5,191 nt of DNA. Source: Bacteroidota bacterium (GTDB lineage: Bacteria > Bacteroidota > Bacteroidia > Chitinophagales > Chitinophagaceae). Shown here piece after piece: positions 1-3,894 of the stretch. The position numbers and the translations under genes are program-made. Each line of letters begins with the position of its first letter. Position 1 is the first letter of the stretch. The notes below the pieces were generated by a model, which saw nothing but the letters and a program-made list of their open reading frames with translations, ran no database searches and was not told the DNA's origin. The stretch lies in assembly GCA_023390215.1 (NCBI GenBank), contig JAEWDG010000093.1:1-5191 (forward strand), given 5' to 3'.

Positions 1-507
1 GAGCCGCTCTATGAATATGGCCCAAGAGCAGATATCGTAAAAAACGGGGCCGTGATCCGTATCCTGGAGTATGATACGGAAACCAAACAACTGCTGCATG
101 AATACGCCTATCATCCAGACCCAGTGGCTAAACCTTCCATTCCCGCATCAGATTATAAGATCAATGGCATTCCCGAAATACTTGCTTTAAGCGGTGACAG
201 GCTACTGATCATGGAACGTTCTTTTTCAAGCGGACAAGCAGGCTGCGTTGTGAAAATATTTCTAGCTGACCTTCGCAACGCAACCGACGTAAAGCAAATT
301 CCATCACTAAAAAATTCGAAGTTTACAGCAGCCTCAAAAAAATTATTATTTAACCTGGATGCACTGGGATTTTACATCGACAACGTGGAAGGATTTTGTT
401 TTGGCCCAAAACTCCCTAACGGCAAACAAAGTCTGTTAATGGTGGCCGATAACAATTTCAATCCGGCTGAGAAAATGCAGTTTTTCCTGTTTGAATGGGA
501 GCCCTAA
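1..507 (+). CDS. Esterase-like activity of phytase family protein, C-terminal part (5' end outside window)
   Basis: The reading frame is open from base 1 to the TAA at 505-507, so 168 C-terminal residues are visible and the true start lies upstream. The GTG at 52 lies inside the frame and is not a likely start. The pattern of an N-terminal VIRILEYD strand, then NGIPEILAL, then DNVEGFCFGPKLPNGKQSLL and MVADNNFNP, ending in FFLFEWEP, is typical of the 'esterase-like activity of phytase' (phytase-like) domain. This is a beta-propeller-type fold found in secreted or periplasmic bacterial proteins. The conserved DN(V/I)EG and DNNF motifs are both present. The substrate is unknown: the family name reflects homology, and phytate hydrolysis should not be assumed. 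The gene converges on the S1/P1 nuclease gene with stop codons overlapping by 4 bases. Family assignment is confident; enzymatic role is not. Confidence 0.85.
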   Translation, partial: EPLYEYGPRADIVKNGAVIRILEYDTETKQLLHEYAYHPDPVAKPSIPASDYKINGIPEILALSGDRLLIMERSFSSGQAGCVVKIFLADLRNATDVKQIPSLKNSKFTAASKKLLFNLDALGFYIDNVEGFCFGPKLPNGKQSLLMVADNNFNPAEKMQFFLFEWEP

Positions 508-1310
508 CCAAATATTTCGTTAAGTAGCTGAGCCAGGTGATAGCCGCCTTTCAGTAATTGTTCGTTCAGTGTATCGAGATACTTATAGTTATAGCTGTAA
601 TCGAATTTTGTTTTTGATGCATCGGCATACGCGTAGATCTCAGAAGCTATATTGTACGAGTCGCATACCCAATCATCAAGCGACATTGATTTCCATTTTA
701 TCTTCTGTTCCCGGGTGATATGGTTGATCGCTTTTGCGAATTCCGTAAAGCTCAGCAACTGGAAATTGATCAGCTTTTCATCCCAAACCTGGTGCAGGTT
801 CGAAGAATCACGAAACCAGAGTAATTTAATCTTGTTTCCACCAAGATCGCTATAATGCCCTACATGCAATGGCTGATGCAGGTCACCTACGATATGAATC
901 AATAACCGCAGGTATTCCTTTTTAAGAGAGTCTGGCAAGTTGCCCTGCCTAAGACCTGCAACAAGAAAATTAATTTTCGTGTACGCGTCTGTGGCCGTAT
1001 CTGCAGCAAGGAAATCCTTAATCTCTTCACAGGATTTCCCTTCTTCAATATTTACAAAATGCCAGTTATATAACCGGTTATATTTTGGATCCGATTTGAT
1101 AAAATCCGCCCAGTTACTGCTCATAGCGATCGATTCCGTTCCAAGAATTGCCTGAACTGCCTTACGTGCCTTTTTTGTTAGGTATTGTTCCGCAATTTCA
1201 CCAACGATCCTATGCCCGTTTACGCCCCAGGCATGCGCATGTTGGGAAAATAGAAAAATTACGCCGATTGCTACGATCGAACAGGTTCTGGAAAATTTCT
1301 TTTGCATCAT
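504..1310 (-). CDS. S1/P1-type zinc-dependent nuclease, secreted
   Basis: The product has 268 residues, close to the usual family size. Residues 1-27 form a signal peptide (basic MMQKKFSR, a hydrophobic stretch, then QHAHA), and cleavage before W28 would expose the N-terminal Trp that binds zinc in this family. The expected trinuclear-zinc ligands are all present with P1-nuclease spacing: W28, H33 (WGVNGH), D69 (WADF), H84 (NWHF), H139, D143 and H149 (HIVGDLHQPLH), H173 and D177 (HQVWDEKL). Known family members cleave single-stranded DNA and RNA and remove 3'-phosphates from nucleotides. The protein probably acts in the periplasm or outside the cell, in nucleic-acid scavenging. Two ATGs are adjacent (1308-1310 and 1305-1307); the first is used here but the second is equally possible. 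A terminator at 1344-1367 separates it from the upstream minus-strand gene, so it needs its own promoter, which I could not identify. The stop TAG (504-506) overlaps the stop of the convergent gene. Confidence 0.95.
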   Translation of the reverse strand: MMQKKFSRTCSIVAIGVIFLFSQHAHAWGVNGHRIVGEIAEQYLTKKARKAVQAILGTESIAMSSNWADFIKSDPKYNRLYNWHFVNIEEGKSCEEIKDFLAADTATDAYTKINFLVAGLRQGNLPDSLKKEYLRLLIHIVGDLHQPLHVGHYSDLGGNKIKLLWFRDSSNLHQVWDEKLINFQLLSFTEFAKAINHITREQKIKWKSMSLDDWVCDSYNIASEIYAYADASKTKFDYSYNYKYLDTLNEQLLKGGYHLAQLLNEIFG

Positions 1311-1343
1311 AATGGATTAAGAAAGTTAGTGAATCCCGTAGAT

Positions 1344-1367
1344 AAAAAAACCCCGCTGTTACGGGGT
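1344..1367 (-). terminator. Intrinsic terminator after the histone H1-like gene
   Basis: Read on the minus strand, a six-pair stem (ACCCCG with CGGGGT, 1350-1355 and 1362-1367) with a six-base loop is followed directly by seven U residues (1344-1350). It lies about 50 bases past the stop of the minus-strand histone-like gene and 34 bases before the nuclease start, so it should end the upstream transcript and insulate the nuclease gene. Confidence 0.85.
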
Positions 1368-1416
1368 AGGAATTTATCTTAGTCGATTCACAAAATCTTC
1401 GATGGCATTTCAGGAT

Positions 1417-1854
1417 CTAGGCCATTTCAGAAGAAGGCATTGATTCCGGAGGATTTCCTGTATCCATAGGCATCTCCATCTGTTCTCCTGAAGTTGCAGG
1501 ACTGGAAGCCGGTTTTCTGGATCCTGCCCTCTTAGGTGTTGCCTTTTTTGCAGCTTTCTTCGGAGCAGTTTTACCTGCAGATTTTTTAGGCGTTGCCTTT
1601 TTTGCAGCTTTCTTCGGGGCAGCTTTACCTGCAGCTTTTTTAGGCGCTGCTTTCTTCGCTGCTTTTCTTGGAGCGGCTTTTTTTGCACTTCTTTTTACAG
1701 CTTTCTTAGCGGCTTTTTTAGGCGCTGCTTTCTTCGCTGCTTTTCGGATTGCTTTTTTGGGAGCGGCTTTTTTAGCTGCTTTTTTCACTGCCTTTTTAGG
1801 TGCAGCTTTTTTTGATGTTTTTTTGGGAGCTGCCTTTTTGGAACTCTTGGCCAT
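1417..1854 (-). CDS. Histone H1-like Lys/Ala/Pro-rich DNA-binding protein
   Basis: This is a 145-residue low-complexity protein. Residues 1-114 are almost entirely Lys, Ala, Pro and a few Arg, arranged as repeated KKAAPKK and KKATPKK units. This resembles the C-terminal tail of eukaryotic histone H1 and bacterial H1-like or AlgP-like proteins. Such proteins bind DNA through charge and are thought to compact the nucleoid or tune transcription. Residues 115-145 differ sharply: no Lys or Arg, five acidic residues (E124, E127, D131, E137, E143) and five Met. There is no globular domain. The ATG at 1852-1854 is the only sensible start and begins MAKSSKKAAPKK. A second minus-strand reading frame over 1410-1688 exists only because the repeats are low-complexity, and it is not a separate gene. 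The gene follows the receiver gene after an 85-base gap and ends at a good terminator. Its class is clear; its target and regulation are not. Confidence 0.85.
   Translation of the reverse strand: MAKSSKKAAPKKTSKKAAPKKAVKKAAKKAAPKKAIRKAAKKAAPKKAAKKAVKRSAKKAAPRKAAKKAAPKKAAGKAAPKKAAKKATPKKSAGKTAPKKAAKKATPKRAGSRKPASSPATSGEQMEMPMDTGNPPESMPSSEMA
1538..1645. repeat. Two tandem 54-bp units inside the histone H1-like gene
   Basis: Units 1538-1591 and 1592-1645 differ at only three of 54 positions by my hand alignment. They encode two successive 18-residue Lys/Ala/Pro blocks. The length is a multiple of three, so gain or loss of a unit keeps the frame. Confidence 0.85.
1634..1745. repeat. Pair of identical 34-bp direct repeats inside the histone H1-like gene
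   Basis: Bases 1634-1667 and 1712-1745 are identical over 34 bp and lie 78 bp (26 codons) apart, in the same reading frame. They encode the same KKAAPKKA-type block. Together with the adjacent 54-bp tandem units, they show the gene has grown by internal duplication. Confidence 0.8.
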
Positions 1855-1901
1855 AACGATAGATTTAACGGGTTCGTAAAAAAATTAGACCATTTTCATT
1901 T

Positions 1902-1930
1902 CAAATATCACATAAAAATCAATTCAACAA
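1902..1930 (-). promoter_or_regulatory. Possible Bacteroidota-type promoter of the histone H1-like gene
   Basis: On the minus strand, TTG (1930-1928) is followed after 18 bases by GATATTTG (1909-1902). This resembles the Bacteroidota consensus TTG-N(about 19-20)-TAnnTTTG with one mismatch (G for the first T). It would start transcription roughly 40 bases before the ATG. The region is AT-rich, so a chance match is quite possible. Confidence 0.3.
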
Positions 1931-1939
1931 TTTTTTTCA

Positions 1940-2335
1940 TCATACAACTGCATAAATTTTTCTACCCAATACCTGGTCTACGGCTGCATAAATTTCTTTT
2001 CTGCTGAAAGGCTTCGAAAGAAAACAATCTGCGCCCTTTGCCAAAGCCTTGTTGCGGTCTGATTGTCCATCATGTGCAGTAATCATAATCACTCCTGTTT
2101 CCGGATGTTCTGTCTTTATTGTGGGAATATAATTTACGCCTAATCCATCAGGGAGATGATTATCGAGAAAAACGAGATCGGGTTTTCCTTCTTTGAGAAA
2201 GATCCCGGCCTGTTCTATTGTATTGACATGTTCCACTTCCACTTCGGAGTGCCGAAGGACTGTTTTAAGCAAATAGCAAATGTCTCCTTCATCTTCTATA
2301 ATGAGTACGCGGTACCTGGTGTGTTCAGATTTCAT
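1940..2335 (-). CDS. Stand-alone response regulator receiver domain protein
   Basis: The product has 131 residues, essentially one CheY-like receiver domain with no DNA-binding or enzymatic output domain. Key residues are present: the acidic pair E14 and D15 (LIIEDEGD), phospho-acceptor D58 (LVFLDNHLPDGLG), T86 (MITA), F105 at the aromatic switch position and K108 (FLSKPF). It is therefore expected to accept a phosphoryl group from a histidine kinase and signal through protein-protein contact. The cognate kinase is not in the window. The ATG at 2333-2335 gives the usual short lead before the first beta strand (YRVLIIEDE). The gene is divergent from the ECF sigma operon across 289 bases and lies upstream of the histone-like gene on the same strand, with an 85-base gap and no visible terminator between them. 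Co-transcription of the two is possible but unproven. Confidence 0.92.
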   Translation of the reverse strand: MKSEHTRYRVLIIEDEGDICYLLKTVLRHSEVEVEHVNTIEQAGIFLKEGKPDLVFLDNHLPDGLGVNYIPTIKTEHPETGVIMITAHDGQSDRNKALAKGADCFLSKPFSRKEIYAAVDQVLGRKIYAVV

Positions 2336-2450
2336 AGTGTTTAACTTATACGATACCCTACTGCAATTTTATTACCATGAGTGAAACAGTTGGAAATTGC
2401 CGCAACGGAGGGAGAGAATTCCACATTACGTCCGGAGGCAAAGCCCAATC

Positions 2451-2488
2451 AAAAAAAAGGGGCCAGGATAAAAATCCAGCCCCGTTTT
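2451..2488. terminator. Terminator-like hairpin, copy 1 (in the divergent intergenic region)
   Basis: Stem GGGGC (2459-2463) pairs with GCCCC (2479-2483). After a small internal loop, GGAT (2466-2469) pairs with ATCC (2474-2477) around a four-base A loop. On the minus strand eight U residues follow (2458-2451), which is a strong intrinsic terminator. On the plus strand only a weak GTTTTAAA tail follows. It lies between two divergent genes, so no obvious gene end is served here. It may be part of a repeated element, or act as an attenuator or insulator for the receiver gene. Confidence 0.6.
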
Positions 2489-2514
2489 AAATCCAATATC
2501 CTATGAAAAACCTG
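2452..2514 (+). repeat. Dispersed hairpin-plus-leader element, copy 1
   Basis: This 63-bp element begins with an A run and a hairpin and ends in a conserved leader with ATGAAAAACCTG. It is matched by 3769-3831 in the same orientation. The last 34 bp (2481-2514) are identical to 3798-3831. The first part differs at a few stem and loop positions but still folds in both copies. The rest of the divergent intergenic region (2336-2451 and 2572-2624) shows no feature I can support. Confidence 0.85.
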
Positions 2515-2571
2515 AACAAAAATATACTCGTGCCTTATGCCGGACAACCGTATAAATACCTTATTTTTTAA
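2503..2571 (+). CDS. Possible 22-residue leader peptide (uncertain)
   Basis: The conserved ATG at the end of repeat copy 1 opens a 22-codon frame starting MKNLNKNILVPYAG and ending in TAA, 53 bases before the sigma-factor start. In repeat copy 2 the same ATG opens only seven codons (MKNLLRS, 3820-3843). The sequences diverge right after the shared MKNL, so there is no evidence of conserved coding. It could be a leader peptide for the sigma operon, a remnant of a gene start carried along with the repeat, or non-coding. Confidence 0.2.
   Translation: MKNLNKNILVPYAGQPYKYLIF
2517..2547 (-). promoter_or_regulatory. Candidate minus-strand promoter toward the receiver gene
   Basis: On the minus strand, TTG (2547-2545) is followed after 20 bases by TATTTTTG (2524-2517), a full match to the Bacteroidota TAnnTTTG -7 element with acceptable spacing. 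The transcript would run toward the receiver gene but would meet the U8-tailed hairpin at 2451-2483 first, which would terminate or attenuate it. A chance match in AT-rich DNA is possible. Confidence 0.3.
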
Positions 2572-2624
2572 ATAAATCCGGTTTTTTTAAAATTCCGGGC
2601 TTTGATAAACGTCTTCTGTTAGTA

Positions 2625-3203
2625 ATGAAGACCTCATCAACTGCAGAATTAACCATGGCTAAAGGCGAAGGCGGATTCATTCATAAGCTTGAGGGTCTCC
2701 GAACCCAGATCTTTTCTTTCATTCGCAGCCGGATTAAAACCGTGGAGGAGGCTGAAGATATTTTGCAGGATGTGTTCTACCAACTTTCAGCCAGTAGCCA
2801 GCCAATAGAGGAAGTCTCGGCCTGGTTATATAAAGTAGCCCGCAACAGGATCACTGACAGTTACAGAAAGAAAAAGCTACCACTTGCAGATGACATATTT
2901 AGTACTGAAGATGAGGGATCGGATTTAGCAGACTGGAGGGAATTCATCCTATATGATACCCAAACACCGGAAACCGAATACCTGAGAAACCTGTTTTGGG
3001 AAGCTCTGGAAAGTGCACTGAATGAACTTCCCGGCGAGCAGAAACAAGCTTTTATTCTGCATGAAATGGAAAGCATTCCCTTTCAGGAAATGGAGAAAAT
3101 ACTGGGCGTTCCCGCTGCTACGCTGGTTAGCCGAAAACGTTATGCTGTTCTGCATCTCAGAAACAGATTGGAAGGGTTGAAAAACGAAATTTTAAATCAT
3201 TAA
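2625..3203 (+). CDS. ECF-type RNA polymerase sigma factor (sigma-70 family)
   Basis: The product has 192 residues, typical for an ECF sigma factor with only regions 2 and 4. Region 2 spans about residues 24-84: AEDILQDVFYQL (43-54) is the core-binding helix, and AWLYKVARNRITDSYRKKK (66-84) matches the -10-recognition and melting segment. An acidic linker (about 85-120) follows. Region 4 spans about 126-183, with ALNELPGEQKQAFIL and the helix-turn-helix FQEMEKILGVPAATLVSRKR. It would direct RNA polymerase to a specific promoter set. The ATG at 2625 gives a short non-conserved lead; the ATG at 2655 (MAKGEG) is an alternative start. It is the first gene of a tight operon, ten bases before the next gene. 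No classical anti-sigma factor is encoded, but the next gene is a small membrane protein that could fill that role. I found no convincing promoter directly upstream. Confidence 0.93.
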   Translation: MKTSSTAELTMAKGEGGFIHKLEGLRTQIFSFIRSRIKTVEEAEDILQDVFYQLSASSQPIEEVSAWLYKVARNRITDSYRKKKLPLADDIFSTEDEGSDLADWREFILYDTQTPETEYLRNLFWEALESALNELPGEQKQAFILHEMESIPFQEMEKILGVPAATLVSRKRYAVLHLRNRLEGLKNEILNH

Positions 3204-3213
3204 ACAAGAGAAA

Positions 3214-3564
3214 ATGAAAAAGAAGAAGTGGATGATTTTGCCGATCGTATTGGTTGCCATTGCCGGTTTTTCGGCAGTTGTGATGCTGCTTTGGAATGCC
3301 ATCTTACCAGATGTAATTCATGTGTCTCCGGTTAATTTCTGGCAGGCCCTGGGAATCCTGCTGTTAAGTAAAATACTTTTTGGAGGATTCAGAGGTGGGG
3401 GCTTCAGGGGCGGAGGCCTGCATAATAAAGCAAAGTGGAGGGCGATGCAGGAGAAAATGACATCGATGAGCCCTGAGGAGAGAGAACAGTTCAATTCAGC
3501 ATGGAGAGAACGATGCGGATGGGGCAGTCAAAGATCCAATCCTTCACCGGAAAATTTTGGGTAG
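3214..3564 (+). CDS. Small two-TM membrane protein with MSPEEREQF motif, sigma-factor partner
   Basis: The product has 116 residues and no enzymatic domain that I recognise. A basic N-terminus (MKKKKW) is followed by a first membrane segment (about 7-30), a short loop (LPDVIHVSPV), a second segment (about 41-57), a Gly/Phe/Arg linker with a duplicated GGGFR unit (about 57-69), and a charged helical C-terminus with MSPEEREQFNSAWRERCG (85-102). By the positive-inside rule both ends should be cytoplasmic. Similar small proteins next to ECF sigma genes are familiar to me from Bacteroidota genomes, usually annotated as hypothetical. The cytoplasmic tail right after a sigma-factor gene makes an anti-sigma or sensing role attractive, but that is inference. 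The TAG stop (3562-3564) shares its G with the GTG start of the next gene, pointing to coupled translation. Confidence 0.8.
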   Translation: MKKKKWMILPIVLVAIAGFSAVVMLLWNAILPDVIHVSPVNFWQALGILLLSKILFGGFRGGGFRGGGLHNKAKWRAMQEKMTSMSPEEREQFNSAWRERCGWGSQRSNPSPENFG

Positions 3565-3770
3565 TGGAAATTCTTGTATTTAAAACAGATTTGTGTTCAG
3601 CAGAAAGGATAGAAAGGGTAAAGCGGGAACTGGATCAAATTTCTGCCGATTGGAATGTTGACGTTCACGATTGTGACTATGTTCTGAGGGTGGTTGCTCA
3701 GAATCGCCAGGGTCCTTCTATTATACGAACGCTGTCAATGGCTGGCTTTCTCTGTGAAGAACTTATTTAA
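3564..3770 (+). CDS. Small ferredoxin-fold, HMA-like protein without CxxC
   Basis: I place the start at GTG 3564-3566, giving 68 residues beginning MEILVFKTDL. Related small Bacteroidota proteins as I know them begin in the same way (M-[EK]-I-x-VFKT), and the frame upstream of this point lies inside the membrane-protein gene. ATGs at 3501, 3513 and 3519 would add 15-21 residues encoded entirely within that gene. The predicted order is strand (EILVFKT), helix (SAERIERVKRELDQI), two strands (DWNVDVHDCDYVLRVVA), helix (GPSIIRTLSMAG), strand (FLCEELI): the beta-alpha-beta-beta-alpha-beta fold of heavy-metal-associated domains. The CxxC metal site is absent, but three Cys (C11, C37, C64) remain. 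Function is unknown; metal or redox sensing or a protein-interaction role in the sigma module are possibilities. It is the last gene of the operon, with a hairpin directly after its stop. Confidence 0.8.
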   Translation: MEILVFKTDLCSAERIERVKRELDQISADWNVDVHDCDYVLRVVAQNRQGPSIIRTLSMAGFLCEELI

Positions 3771-3805
3771 AAAAAGAGGACCGGATAGAAATCCAGTCCC
3801 GTTTT
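3769..3805. terminator. Bidirectional terminator hairpin, copy 2 (between convergent genes)
   Basis: GGAC (3778-3781) pairs with GTCC (3796-3799), and after a C/A mismatch GGAT (3783-3786) pairs with ATCC (3791-3794) around an AGAA loop. The plus strand ends in GTTTTAAA and the minus strand in seven U residues (3775-3769). It starts within the stop codon of the HMA-like gene and can also end transcription of the outer-membrane protein gene from the right, where it is the stronger signal. Confidence 0.7.
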
Positions 3806-3831
3806 AAATCCAATATCCTATGAAAAACCTG
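3769..3831 (+). repeat. Dispersed hairpin-plus-leader element, copy 2
   Basis: Direct-orientation match to 2452-2514, identical over the last 34 bp (3798-3831). After the shared ATGAAAAACCTG the frame closes after seven codons (3820-3843). The two copies bracket the three-gene sigma cassette. The remaining intergenic bases to 3894 hold nothing I can support. Confidence 0.85.
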
Positions 3832-3894
3832 CTGCGAAGCTAATCGTAACAGGTGATGTAAACAATACCACAAATGTAGTATAGCATTATACGC

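Noticed and set aside
52..54. GTG as the start of the phytase-like gene
   Set aside because: The frame is open back to base 1 and the visible part is only the C-terminal portion of the domain.
652..1155. Plus-strand frames inside the nuclease gene
   Set aside because: They are antisense shadows of a well-supported nuclease and have no recognisable domain.
1410..1688. Second minus-strand frame of 92 codons over the histone-like gene
   Set aside because: It is a frame-shifted reading of the same Lys/Ala/Pro repeats and contains only repetitive KLQVKL-type sequence. The other frame has a clean start, the known composition and a terminator.
1538..1745. CRISPR-like array
   Set aside because: The repeats are in-frame coding units of one gene with no unique spacers of constant length and no cas genes.
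2861..3155. Minus-strand frames inside the sigma-factor gene
   Set aside because: They are antisense shadows of a confident ECF sigma factor, with low-complexity Ser/Phe-rich translations.
3501..3563. ATG starts at 3501, 3513 and 3519 for the HMA-like gene
   Set aside because: The added residues are encoded wholly within the membrane-protein gene and do not resemble the family N-terminus. GTG 3564 fits both the family start and the stop-start overlap.
3871..3878. Minus-strand TACATTTG as a promoter -7 element
   Set aside because: The nearest TTG is 24 bases away, too far, and nothing downstream on that strand would need a promoter here.
3879..3892. Short inverted repeat GTATA-gcat-TATAC as an operator or terminator
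   Set aside because: Only five AT-rich pairs, no U tract, and no promoter context at the ends of convergent genes.
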